Source: Heliopora coerulea
Taxonomy: Eukaryota > Cnidaria > Anthozoa > Scleralcyonacea > Helioporidae
Length of the DNA: 64,000 nt
NCBI GenBank assembly: GCA_030142905.1
Contig: JASJOG010000035.1
Coordinates: 1,116,001 to 1,180,000 of the forward strand
Direction: 5' to 3'
The notes beneath the pieces are model-generated. The model did no database searches and had not been told where the DNA came from. It saw only the letters and a program-made list of their open reading frames with translations. Made by a program: the position numbers and the translations under genes. Shown here piece after piece: positions 1 through 11,650 of the stretch (position 1 is the stretch's first letter; each line of letters starts with the position of its first letter).

Positions 1-3000
1 CTATGAGTACTTTCGCTCCTCCAGCAAAAATTTAAATGGCCAAGGTTGGCGACAAGGAAAACGTCACATCCGGTCAATGCCCTTGAGACTCGTGAAATAT
101 TTTCGTCGGTTACCTGTTTCCGGAGCCCTAATTGTGACTATTTCGACACTTCCCTCATGATTTGCAAACTGAATAGAAGCTCATTTTGCCCTATTTTCTA
201 CCTTCGTTTTGCTCGCACGTCGAGCGATTTTCGCGCGAACGCAGGCAGAAAAATTAAATTTGACATAGACATGACCCTAAAAGCACTTTCAGGCACGTCG
301 GATTCAACCCCCGGAGTTTTGGGTGAGCAACGTGTTTAACATAAACAACCAACCGCTGACGCAAAAGCTCAATAAGATTACTCCTTATTTGGACATCCTT
401 GACAGACAACAAAGCAGCCCAAGAGCGTTTGGAGTTTGCAAAACACGGCACAAAATTACCTAATATGGTCAACCTATCACTGATTGGTCAGATACGCAAG
501 CAAGCTTTGTACCCGCGTTTTCTAGTCATGTCTGTCTCAAATTGATGAACTTCCGTTATTAGTTATTTAGTTAAGACTTCAAGGCTTAAACAGAATTGAA
601 ATATTACCGATTTTGGAGAGATGGATTGGAGATCGTAGTGGAATTAAAACGGGTGAAGTAGACTTAAACCATGTGACTAGTGTGACACCCCCAAATACTA
701 CGCTCTTGTTAAGCTTAATTCTAATGAAAATGATCACATGTCACCAACGTGTACTTTCTATGGGACATATTCTCTGAAGTTGAGCCATTATTTTGACGCT
801 TTTATCGCACCGGGTTGGCTTTTTCATCTGGGATAGCTTCGGCGACTTAAAGTTGCTCTTCCTGAACTTGCAGAAAACAGCTTTTCATCATACACAAATG
901 TTGCCTAGCTGAGTACTATCTTGAATAAGCAAATGTTTGCATGTGAAAAGAATGCCCGAGAAGCATTCTGGTACTTATATTTACCTGACGTAGTGAGGAG
1001 AGTCAGTCACCTGGGAAAAAATTGCGCAATCTGGTGATGGATGCCTAATTTGGGTATATTTATCGTAGATCGTTTTGACTGCGTTCAAGAGTTTTGTATG
1101 GCCGTTTATAGTGCTTAACGAGCTAACACATGGCAATTATTTCACATGAAGTAATCTTTGGAATCACAAACAGTTCGCTCTAGCAATAGTGGACAGACGT
1201 GATACCAGGTTTGGGCGTTCTAAGACGACGCTTCCTTACGCCACGCTGATTGGAATGATTAAGCGATAGTTTATTCCAACATCATACACGTGCGTTTACT
1301 ATGCTTGTTTCCGGGAAACGATTTAACTGATTACAACGTGAAATTTGTCTTTACAAGTTATAGCCTTAAAGTCGAACCATTGTCTTCGCAACATGTCACA
1401 CACAGCGAATATTTATCAACCTAGTTGTTGAAAAACACATTAATTCCGGTCGTAGCATGTCGTCTTTATTGGGGATTCCCTTGCCTCCCTTGGGACGTAT
1501 CCACAATAAGTCACTCACTGTTTTTAAATATTTCTCTTTTAATCTATAAGCATCTCACAAGTGTTTGTTTTACTCCCTCTCTTTCGAGGACAAGACTCAC
1601 TTTCTGTTTGGGAGTCGTGTTCAATGGCGTGATGTAGCGCGATGACATGACGCAGCTTCCGGGGTAGCCAACTTCACGCCCCAATCCCCGACAGTCCTTT
1701 CCGTTTGAGAAATTCAGCTCCTAACAGCTAAATACCTATCGGAAATGTTTCTGGGTGCCTGCACAGACCGTAAAAGGTTGCAAGCATGATTCGGGAAATT
1801 CTATCAAGTAGCGACATAGGAAAAGATATTTTTCAGACTTCCCAAAATTTAGACCTTAGGAAAAGAAAACGGTTCGGTTTCAGCCTCGACCCGTGATCTT
1901 TCCCAAAGCCTTCGCCAATTATTGAAGGGCTCGACGATTTGACGTTAATACATTGTATTCCATTCATCCTTTCCCTCAAGAAACACTGAAAATAATAACC
2001 CATAGTATGGCGACGTTTGTTGTTACATAACCAAATGTTCATTCCTGAATAGCTCTAGAATCGTTCTCAAACATTAAAATGAAAAAATTTTCCTGTCTTA
2101 ATACCAGTAATTTTCAACAGGTATTGGCTTTCTACGATAAACTGGAGAAAAGGTTAAAACTTTTTGTAACGTTGACCAGAAGGCGAGGCCATTTTGAACA
2201 TCTGACGTCAAAACCGCATAACAATAACATGTATTGTACAAGACCTCTGATTGGTTAATACTCGAGTTTGAATGGCTACCTATACAGAAAATTTCCCGCC
2301 AGATGTTCATTGAAGTTCATGCTGCTCCTTAGCTCCCTTTATTTCATATTTGATAATAAAGAAAGCCTAGCAGCTCGCGCTTTTAAGATTTTTTTTCGAA
2401 TCCAGGCATTCTTCGCGCAGCAAATAAATATCGGAAGGCCTTCAGAATATCGGACAAAACCTCAATGTTTCCAACGTTTGTAACCACAGAGATCACGAGA
2501 GTAAAAATCCAACTAAAATACCACAACACTAAAAGATTAAATTGCTTTCATAGCTCACCTATGACTACAGAACATACAAGCTCAAAAATCTTGGCAACTT
2601 TACATCAATCATATTTATTAGTACAGAAACCAACATTGTTAATTTTAAAAGGCAAACTTTATACCGCTTATTAATAATCTTACAACACTTAAATGTTCAC
2701 AATAAAAGCAACTGTAATTGCATCTGCTAAAGATAAATTCCTATTCAGTTGTCCTTCTTTCCTTTCCCCAACTTCTTTCACCACTTACCACTCTTGCATT
2801 TGGTATCACAACACCACAAGAACACCATTTTTTTTTTAACTTGCAAAAATTTGTGTGCTCCTATCCGTTTCTAGTCAAATACACCATGAAAGCAAATGTA
2901 AACAGTCAAAATGTCTTGAAATCCGCTTTGCTGTGGCTGCTTAAGAAAACAAACATGATTTCACCGGTAAAAAAGTCGAGTCAAATTGTGGGTTGCTTTG

Positions 3001-3103
3001 GCCAATTGGAGGACGACGCTTAATAACTTCTCACGCTGGAAGTTTCAATGACTTCCCCTTCAAAACTAAAGAGTGATAGAAGAAAAGAATATTTTGTTAA
3101 AAT
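1..3103. other. intergenic stretch, no gene recognised
   Basis: Only short open frames (under about 100 codons) with no recognisable domain, no matching frame on either side of splice sites and no repeat structure that I could resolve. The terminal coding exon of the minus-strand KDEL receptor gene should lie somewhere below position 5284 and may fall here, but I could not identify it. Confidence 0.5.
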
Positions 3104-3889
3104 ACCGTAAATCCTCTATTAAACCCGCCATTTTGGAGCAAGAATTTTATTAAGCCCCCCCTCCCCTCTCTCCTTGTTTTACCCTGACTAAAATATTATA
3201 AAAACAAGACGTTTCGACCAGAAAACTCCGGACTTTAACAGCAAAATAGTTTGAAGGCCTATCTAGTAACCATTTATATATGTAGAAGATAATAAATTAG
3301 CACAAAGTCAAAATTAGTGTAAAGTTTTATGGTAAGAATATAGTATTAAACATATAAAATAATCAGCACAATTGTTCAAAGAGACATAAGGGATCTGTAC
3401 ATCAGTGGTATGTGGAAATGTTCATTCCCTGCTTTGGAATAAACAGTTAAATGCCAAGCCCCTAGAAAAATTCTTAACATCTTTCGTCATATCATTAGTG
3501 TATATTTTTACCGTGTCAATCCAGCTACCAATTCATATGCAGTACTCGTGCTCTAGTCCCTTATGTAGTATAGATACCATTTTCTGGTTGTTTCAGAAAG
3601 CAGTATATAACCACACGGAACCACAAGTCCTTCCTCTAGATCCCTCACTCCTGTCGGTAAACATTTTAACCTACAGCCTTCACGAGATAAAAATTTACAC
3701 AGTAGGAACGACAGTTCTATAGGCGAATGTCGAACTAATTCTCGATCTTGATAATTACTACACTACATGAGTTTGGCGAAATTAAATAACCCCCTCTCTC
3801 CATATCAAGCCCGCCGTCTCTATTAAACTCTTCTTCAAATGCGCTTGAAAACAATAAGCCCCCCGAGGGCTTAATAGATGATTTACGGT
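3104..3889. mobile_element. MITE-like element with about 20-bp inverted ends
   Basis: The left end reads ACCGTAAATCCTCTATTAA. The right end (3871-3889) is its near-perfect reverse complement, with one mismatch in the first 19 bases. Both ends continue into AA/AGCCC-type pyrimidine-rich sequence (3155-3170 and 3855-3865). The interior has no coding capacity. I saw no clear target duplication, so the superfamily is not assigned. Confidence 0.5.
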
Positions 3890-4590
3890 GATTACAACCG
3901 ATATCATTCATGGTGTGCATTTTCAAAATAAAAATTTTCATGCGAACACAAGGGCACTATTAATCCTAAAGTAGAAGATTATCTGCGATGAACTGTAAGG
4001 ATTTTCAATTAAATTTCTTTTTGTTTTGAAAATGCTATTGCGAACAGAGACAACGGGGGAGTACTAACTGTCTAACAGAAGTTCACCAACCACTCGTTAG
4101 GAAATGAGTATAGCAAACATCAATCTTTTTTGTTTTTCTTGTCACACAAGATTGCATATTTCGACATGATAAACAGTTTTAATTATTTAAGTTTTGTTTT
4201 ATCACATTGCAGATAGTTTTTAAAAAGTTAGGTGTTGTTTTAGGTTAGATAGTTTCTATTAAGCGAATGCTATTTCAGCAGGGAATTAAGCTCGTTTAAC
4301 CATTTGTCCCGATGACGGAACGCATCGTTGAAAAGCTTGGTTTTATTGTTTTCTACATTTTTTCCGCTGGAGAAACATAGTTATTGGGGAATAAGTTTGT
4401 TTGTTTTTTTTTTTACTTGGTAGATTTAAGTCTTCTCAGAGTAGCAAATACATAAGAAAATGAAATTTGGCATATGGAAACATAACATAGGAAGAGGATA
4501 TATTTTAACTATTTCCGTGACGCTGGCGACCTCTTAAGTATTTTTTCCTTGATAACGTTAAGATTAGGGATAAGGTTAGGGTCAGGTTTA

Positions 4591-4917
4591 GGGCAAAGAG
4601 GAAACATTGTTGCAGAAACATTGCTTTCCTCTCGGTGTTTTCCGGATATGGCTGAACTAGGAAACGTTGGGTGTAGCGGGTGGAAATTAGTGTATACAGC
4701 GCAGTGTATACGGCGAAGCACTGGGCGTCAAATGCAGCATTGTTTCTCAGGCGGGCAAATGAAGAAACTATGCTTCCGAAACAGAAATCGAGGCTGGGGA
4801 AGCAAAATTTACTTCCGCAGCCATGTTTCTACCTGTGGTCAAACGGGGGGGGGGGAAACATTTGAAAAAACATCGAAAATCTCAAATGTTTCCGCAGCAA
4901 TGTTTCCCCGTTTGCCC
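4591..4917. mobile_element. MITE with about 33-bp inverted repeats
   Basis: The left arm begins GGGCAAAGAGGAAACATTGT. The right arm (4884-4917) is its inverted counterpart, ending AATGTTTCCCCGTTTGCCC. The interior of about 260 bp is non-coding although small frames cross it. Just outside the left end (4564-4594) is a run of degenerate TTAGGG-like hexamers. Confidence 0.55.
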
Positions 4918-4925
4918 AAGACTTA

Positions 4926-5100
4926 AGGCCCGTTTGCACGTTGCGATTTTCATCCTGGTGTATGTAATAAACTCGTGACAGTCTATGTAGCAAGACATCC
5001 ACTTATGATTGGCTCCAGTTTGTCCTCGATGCTGTCATTAGTGAAACACATACTCCAAGATGTCAATCGCAAGGCACAAATAGCACGTGTGAACAGCCCT
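4926..5100. mobile_element. Harbinger-type MITE, AGGCCCG family, copy 1
   Basis: A 175-bp element flanked by TTA (4923-4925 and 5101-5103), the 3-bp target type of PIF/Harbinger elements. The left end is AGGCCCGTTTGCACG and the right end is a diverged inverted version (GCACGTGTGAACAGCCCT). An internal inverted motif (TCATCCTGGTGTATGT / AAGATGTCAATCGC) is shared with two further copies in this window near 16410-16583 and 41683-41857. It has no coding capacity. Confidence 0.6.
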
Positions 5101-5283
5101 TTAGTGGGGCCACAGAGTCCAGTTACATAATGGTCAGTGACTGCAGCATCTGCGACGGAAATACAAGCAAGAATAAGAGACTACCGTATACGCTACGGTC
5201 TAGAACCGTATACTTTAGCGTCCAGATTTAATGTGTTTGAACTGTTTCTGATTTAGACGTGTTTTGAATATGTTAAGACTTAC

Positions 5284-5536
5284 CTTTAGTAATATAAAGA
5301 TAGAAGAAGTCACAATAAAGAACAGTTTGGACACACCCAGCAACAACTGCAATGAGGTCGTAGAAACCTTCTGTGGCATAGCGTAGAATCCAGTTGGCTA
5401 AGTAGAGAGCACGGTAGGAACCGAGGGCAAAGAGATAGTGACTAGTGATGGTTTCAGCTTCTCCAGTCTTGGAAATCATGAAGAGCTGTGGGAGGATAGC
5501 TAAGGATTCAAGGTAGATTGAGAAGGTCCACAAGAC
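5284..5536 (-). CDS. KDELR: KDEL receptor exon 3 (C-terminal helices)
   Basis: Acceptor TTTATAG before base 5536, donor GTAAGT after base 5284. It encodes 84 codons plus one base, from [11 protein letters not shown] to FFYLYITK, covering the [13 protein letters not shown] loop. It starts in phase 0 and ends in phase 1, so a further exon beginning with two bases of a codon is expected downstream. Confidence 0.95.
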
Positions 5537-8500
5537 CTATAAACAATCACAGCATTTAGTATAAGTAAGATTTCATGGTGTAACTAATATTTATGAACAA
5601 AGTAGTTTAAATAATCTCATTATTCAGCGACCAACTTCAACTTTAAACTTGCATTATTAATGTATGAATTCCGAAACTACCATAACTGTTGCACATATGA
5701 AGTGTGTGTCAGTGATGACGCTGCAGCACAAAAAGGACATGAGAAAAAGCATACAAAGGACATATGAATACGTGTACAGTGTATTTGATAAACTAAAGAG
5801 GCTATCAAAGTCCAAAATCCATTTCAGCAGATACAATAACATATCAAGGATGATATCTGCAAAAAATGTAGCCTTAACAACAGTTTAGATAATCAACTGC
5901 ACTTGAAAGTAAAACAAAACAGCATGGTTAAATTTTGAGTTTTTTCCCTCCCACAGGCACCAGCACCACGAAACAACTAACACAGTACATCAAAGTACAT
6001 CATTCCACTCATTAGGAAATGAATGAGGTGAACATCAATCTTCTGACGATGATTTTTTGAGTCCACTAAAAACTGAATACACCATCAACTTAAACTACAA
6101 GAAATCTTACGAAAATTTCAAAGAAATGGTAAGATATCATTACCTCCACGACTGTCAAACTATGGTTCACCAGCACAGCAAGTCCAGCTACAGGAACAAC
6201 AATAAATTCCATTCGGAATGTATCATGATTGGAATCATATGTGGCCTTGAATTTGACAAGCATGAGGTAGACCGTCAAATAAGAACAGAAGATAAAGATG
6301 ACTTTCATCACAGAGTTATATAGAGATATAAAAGTGGTAAAGAGATCCAGGTATCTGGTGGTAAACACAAGGGCAAAGAGAATCTGGCTCTTGCCAGAAA
6401 GACCTACAAAAACAAGAATAGTGTAGTTTAGATTCCCAAAACAGTTAATTTGAAATATATTTCTGAAACTAAATTGTAACTCATGAGAAAAACATATTTA
6501 AGAAATACCAAATGGATTTCCAGGTTTGGATACTGTGATCCAAACACAATTAATGTAGTGAGGCTGGAGAAAAGCATAACAAAACATGAGCCTCTCTATG
6601 TGAGTGTTTTTAGCTCTTTGAAAATTGACTTTGTTAACACAATGATGAAGGGAGCAATTCTCCCACAAATTATCAACTACCAAGCAGAGATAAGCTTAAG
6701 AAGGTCAAACTCTTGTTAACAAAGGTACAGTAGAACCTGAGTTATGCAACCGCCCTTGGTTCTCGTGAAAACAGTCGTAAAAGACAGGTGGTCGTTAACA
6801 CAGGTTTGCGAATGATGTCATCATTTCTTAAAAATATCAAACATGTTTTTTAAATGCTAAAACCGCCACGATGATGTAACGATATTAAGAGACACCAGCA
6901 AACTTTTCTTTAAAATAACAAATTGTATTATTCAGTCAATATATATATGGTATAAACATTACAGACAAAGCTTTTGGAAATTTTTCTAGCTGAATCACCC
7001 TGGTTGGAAAGTTTGATATGCATTCGCTCATCCAACATCATGACCTTGTGTTTCTTGTGCACATGAACCATAGCCATAGTGAAAATTAATATGTAAAGAC
7101 AAGAGACTGTAGAACTACTAGGTTTTGAGAACTTTAGCAGACTGATAAAAATGGACTAAAAACACTGTTATTTATATGTGAATGACTGTGGCATATTTAC
7201 AGGGCTGCTGAGAGGGGTGGGCAGGAGGGACAACTTGTCCCGGGTCCCCTACATGATAGGGGCCCCCTAAAATGTTTGAGCTTTACGTTTTTGACATAAC
7301 GAAGATTAAAGACAGTGACATAACAGATGGCAGTTGGGTTAGAGCAATGGTTACTGCCTTCAAAATGCAGAGAAACAGCATTTCAGAGCGTTGGAGCCCC
7401 CCTAACACAAACTTCATAAAGGCCCTTATCAGCTCCATAATTACGTCACTTATTCATGGTTACATATATGACGTCATCAAGGGCCCCAAATTGATATTTT
7501 GCCCTGGGCCCCACAAAACCTCTCGGCGGCCCCACATATTTACATAAGACGTGGTGACATCATGACACTTTTTACACCTTGACAGGTGATGTGTGCCGTT
7601 TGACTTCAGAAAAATACAAAAACAAAATTCCATATATATTTGTGTGATGACTTGGGAGTCATGTATTTAAATTGAAATGTAAGATACAATGTCATGTCAT
7701 GAGTTTTAAAGTTTGCAAGATGGATCTAGATGCTTGCAGACAGGAAAGGCAATGTTGTTTTGAAATTTGAGTATCTTAATACATTAATACATTGTGAAAA
7801 ATACAAACTCTTGTCTCTCAGTATTCTGCATACATGTTGTACATTTGAAGTGAAAATGGTCGTTAATGACAGGTAAATTTCTTGCTTGGGATGCAAGAAA
7901 GTGGTCGCTGGTCGCGTTGGGCAGGTGGTCGCTCATTACAGGTACTTTTTAGCTACAAATTGTCCTTGCCAGGAAATGTGGTCCTGTACAACAGGTGGTC
8001 GCAAAACATGGGGGTCGCATAACTCAGGTTCTACTGTAAAGGCAATTTAATGTGAAAAATAGCTAAAAAACAAGCAAGTGTTTTTTAGCTATTTCTAGTT
8101 TGAAGGTTGACCAACATACCAAGTGTGTGAAACACACTTTCCTCCCACTGTGTGAAATACTATTCAAGCACACCAAAACCATTGCGTATTTCTTTTATAA
8201 AAAATAAGACTGAACATGCAACACAGACTTCAGTACAATTTTGGCAGGAAATTTTCCTTGTTTGGATACTCCTATCCAAACACAGGAATTAATCAACCTG
8301 AGCCCACAATGATGCCTGTTCATTTATACAGTAAAATCATAATTACAGTATCTCATATCCATATACCTAATACAGATCTCTTTAATCAAATTTTAGTGTC
8401 CAGGAAAACAATTGTCAAACATTCATGAATTCTTTTTGGTGTACAAACCAGAAAACACTGAAATTTACAAAGAAAGCAAGATCTTATACTAAGCAGAATA

Positions 8501-10030
8501 TAATTTTTTACCCTTTCATGCATCTGATTGTTGCACAATAAGAAATTGCAACAATAGTGCAAACAAACAATGCAAAGGAACAACATAGAAACAAAAGAGG
8601 ACAAAGAACAATAGGGGAAAATATCAAGTACAAAAGGATTAATTAGTCACATTTGTATTGTAACTATACTGTGATCTGCTACGTTAGTTCTATAATGAGA
8701 TAACAGATAGTATTACTTTCTAATTTTACACTAAGAAATAATTTCACAGTCCTACATGTGTAGATTCTAAATGTTACATTTCAAGTTCCTCGGTTTTTAT
8801 AGCAAAAACTAATTTTCACCAGACACCAAACTAGATCACAGTGATCACTTCCTTTCATTGAGCTGAGAGTTGAATAAAAAGCTATAGGGAAATCTTCAGT
8901 AATTGATTTTTAAACTTTCTCATTGTATTTACACCCCTTCTTTCAGATAAATACTGAAGGTACTCAAAACAGGAAGTTATCTACATTAGTGAGTACAATT
9001 ACTAGAATACAATTTATCACTACCACTTTGTATTACATGTAGAATTTTCCATGTTTGGAATAATCTAGTAAGCCATAATATCTGGAATTTCAGCTGTTTA
9101 AATTATATTCCGTGATATGGCAACCATAGAACAACTTTCTTTCATCAGAAGCAATAATTGTCAGCCATTACTAACTATTGCAAGTCCGAGTGTGCACCAA
9201 GGATTAAAGCCTAACAAGGTGCTGTTAGATTATCTACTAAAAATGTGGGTTCATAACTAAACTCCTCCAGCTAGTACAGGGAAAGGGTATCATTACCTTT
9301 TGCAGGACATACTTTTGTGACTGGGCTATATTGCAGCTGAAAAAGTGCAAACTGCAACCTAAGGGACCATCATTCAAGCAATTAATCCTAAACTGCCGTA
9401 ATCCTACGCCTCTCTCATTATCATTCCCTCGTATTGAATAGTGACTGATGTCTGGTGGGTTTGCATTGGGCGCATAACAATAACGCCATTATTCATCTTA
9501 GTATCCAAGGATATCTGATACGAATCGACAGGCCTCCACGTGTCCAGATGAAAAACAACAAAGAAAGAGTAGGTTAGGTATAATTTTAATGTACAAATTA
9601 CGCGAATTTCCATTGCTGTATACTATAGAAAAATGCCGTCAGACCCGAGATTACGTTCTCTAAGAAGACCTTGACAATTTTGCCTGATGTAAATTATGTA
9701 TCGTAAATACAGACCTGTCTTTGACCTCAAGTTTAGCATTGAACCTTTTTTATAATCACATATGGTAAACAAGGCCATGGGGAGCATTTTAACGGTAAAC
9801 TACAGAGCAATTCTAACACAATGTTATCGAAGAGCACAATTATAGTTTAAACCCGTGGGCAATTCTCATAAGATTCTTCGCAAAATGGCAAGCAAGTATC
9901 GAAAAAAAACCATGATCACACTTAAGAAATCTCCCTTACCGGCACAAGACCTGGTCTTCCATATTTTCCAAAGCAGCAGTAGGATTGCTAGAAGATGTGA
10001 CAAGTCTCCGATGAGTCTAAATATATTCAT
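5284..10030 (-). CDS. KDELR: ER lumen protein-retaining (KDEL) receptor, three exons
   Basis: A seven-helix membrane receptor of the ER-Golgi shuttle. It binds C-terminal KDEL-type signals on escaped ER proteins in the acidic cis-Golgi and returns them in COPI vesicles. The exons join in frame with GT/AG borders: 9940-10030 (start [13 protein letters not shown], chosen because family members begin exactly here), 6144-6403 and 5284-5536. Family-diagnostic stretches are SGKSQ followed by TTRYLDLF (ligand-site Arg/Asp region), [44 protein letters not shown] and [11 protein letters not shown]. About 201 of the usual 212 or so residues are accounted for. The short last coding exon, normally a lysine-rich tail, was not found; reading through the last donor would end in GKS-stop. 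Introns carry DNA-transposon debris. The gene is divergent from the HPS6 gene. Confidence 0.95.
6144..6403 (-). CDS. KDELR: KDEL receptor exon 2 (central helices)
   Basis: Encodes [11 protein letters not shown] through [11 protein letters not shown]. Acceptor TTTTTGTAG lies before base 6403 and donor GTAATG after base 6144. Joining to exon 1 restores the glycine codon, and the exon ends on a complete GAG codon, in phase with exon 3. Confidence 0.95.
6728..8036. mobile_element. TA-flanked DNA transposon remnant (CAGTAGAACCTG ends), host of a nested hAT MITE
   Basis: The ends CAGTAGAACCTGAGTTATGC (left) and its near-exact inverse at 8007-8036 (GGTCGCATAACTCAGGTTCTACTG) are each bordered by TA, the target of Tc1/mariner-like elements. 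Sub-terminal motifs (GGTGGTCGTTA on the left, GGTGGTCGC on the right) also mirror each other. No transposase frame survives. It lies in intron 1 of the KDEL receptor gene, and a second element (7200-7534) is inserted inside it. Confidence 0.7.
7200..7534. mobile_element. hAT-type MITE nested in the TA-flanked element
   Basis: A 335-bp element with imperfect inverted ends, CAGGGCTGCTGAGAGG on the left and CCTCTCGGCGGCCCCA on the right. It is bracketed by the perfect 8-bp duplication CATATTTA (7192-7199 and 7535-7542), as expected for hAT transposition. It is internally GGGCCCC-rich and has no transposase. Confidence 0.75.
8040..9935. other. remainder of KDEL receptor intron 1
   Basis: AT-rich intronic sequence with no open frame of note. 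I saw no resolvable repeat except a small palindrome around 8064-8092 (GCTAAAAAACA / TGTTTTTTAGC). Confidence 0.5.
9940..10030 (-). CDS. KDELR: KDEL receptor exon 1 (start and first helix)
   Basis: Encodes [16 protein letters not shown] followed by [14 protein letters not shown] plus the first base of a glycine codon. Donor GTAAGG follows base 9940. The conserved Arg5 and His12 region of the receptor is present. An in-frame ATG seven codons upstream exists, but the family always starts at MNIF/MNLF. Confidence 0.95.
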
Positions 10031-11442
10031 CTTGGAACGAAGAAAGACCACACAGCTCTCGACCTATGTATTCCGTTACTTCTGCAGCTCGTTTCAATGT
10101 CTCCTTTCTTCTCGGCTCGCCACGTCGGCACTATGCGACCGCGCAATTGCTCTCGCACAGTGAATCGTCGACTGTCGGTTGAAGCTCGACAACTCCGGTA
10201 TTATCCGAAACGTAATTTTTGCTCCAAGGACAGGAAAAGGGTTCAGGCAAAACAACTTGCTTTCATAGCAGCTTTCATATTCCAGCAATATCAGTTTGTA
10301 AGTTTCCAGATAAATCAAGTCAGGATTATTGAAAACAGTTTCGTTCGGTGTGATGATGCTAGGAGCAACGGGATAATCCCCACGGCCCCCACCTACACTT
10401 TGTAAGGTAAACATTGTCCTAAGTTACACGACTACATATGGTCACTCGCAATTAAATATGAAAACTCATAATTCTTTTGAAAACACAAAGGTTCCTTTCG
10501 AAAACAAATCTTTTTTTCGAAAACACGATCAATACCCAAGCTAACTTGTGCTTCAAAATAGGCTAACAGATGTAGCACCCCCCGGATTGAACTACTTCAG
10601 ACTCCGACCTCGTTATGACGAAATTTTGAGATACAAGGTTTTTCTCCCGTGATATAATAATCAAAATGTCTCACATCACCTGCTTTACACGTGTCGGAAA
10701 AACGTCTTTGATCCGTTCTCCCATTGCAATATTGGCCCACTGTTCGATTTGACTCGGAATTGAGCATGGTTAAAGAGCTGAAATGAATATAAGTAAAGTA
10801 ATTTGCGCTTGACAATTATACTTCGTCTTTTGAAAGAAAGCGGCCTTGTTTTTTTAAAGTAAAGCGTCGAATTTTGAAAGAAGGATCTGTATTTTGGAAG
10901 AAATGTTTGTCTTTTGAAAGAGTTTTGTGTAGAGAACAGTACAATTGTTATCATTTCCGCTTGCACTAAGGGAGCAGCGTCCGCTTTCCCCATAATTTTG
11001 TACTCACGACAACCTCTCCAAGATGTTTTTGCATCGATGTTAAAGAAACTAAATTTCAATTATTAACATGCTCTTTTTTTTCATGTATAAAATCTCTCCA
11101 TTTTATTGTGTTTTATACGATAGGAATATTTGTATACATAATATTTTGTTGCATTTTCAGATTATTTATATTCTATATCATTTTTATTTGTTTAATATTA
11201 TACTATCATGGTCATAATCTTATCCTTTTACTAATCGTTACCATTATCGTCATCGTTATCGTTATTGAAGAAATGTTCGCTTTTGGTTTCTACGAAATCT
11301 AGCTAAATCCGACTTTCACCGGCGAATCACGAGAGTCAATAACCCTCTACTTTGGACTGATGGAAATTGGTTGAAACCCCACCACAAACGACTGATGTTG
11401 TTGCTCTGGAAATAATTAAAACGAGTATAAGGAAGCAAGGAA
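10031..11442. other. intergenic region between divergent KDELR and HPS6 genes
   Basis: About 1.4 kb that must hold both 5' UTRs and promoters. Overlapping short frames occur on both strands near 10095-10415, but none shows a recognisable domain. The segment 10480-10930 contains several near-repeats of TTTTCGAAAACA and TTTTGAAAGAAA. No TATA box or initiator could be assigned with confidence. Confidence 0.45.
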
Positions 11443-11650
11443 ATGTTTTCCATTGAGAAATACCATGAAATAACACCTTGCATTCGAGGGAAGGAATTAC
11501 TGATAGAAATTTTGGGCACAACAGGAATTTCTAAATTGTGGCTAAACCCGGATCACGTATTTGTAAGCACAAATGGTGGCAGTGACTTGTATGCATTTGA
11601 TGTAGTTCCACAGCTGAGATGGCGAAGAGCTCACCAAACGAAGCCAAACG
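11443..11650 (+). CDS. HPS6: HPS6 exon 1
   Basis: Starts MFSIEKYHEITPCIRGKELL, the only ATG that opens this frame, and ends in phase 1 before donor GTTAGT. It encodes 69 codons including WLNPDHVFVSTNGGSDLYAF, which resembles one propeller blade. Confidence 0.8.

Noticed and set aside
2751..2773. Candidate KDEL receptor last exon (minus strand, reads V-G-K-G-K-K-D-N-stop after an AG)
   Set aside because: Tempting because of the lysines, but the sequence before the AG is purine-rich with no pyrimidine tract, it is 2.5 kb away, and the usual LxLPA-like end is absent.
10094..10414. Overlapping 102-106 codon frames on both strands in the KDELR-HPS6 interval
   Set aside because: No recognisable motif on either strand. 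Frames of this length occur by chance, and overlap on both strands argues against coding.
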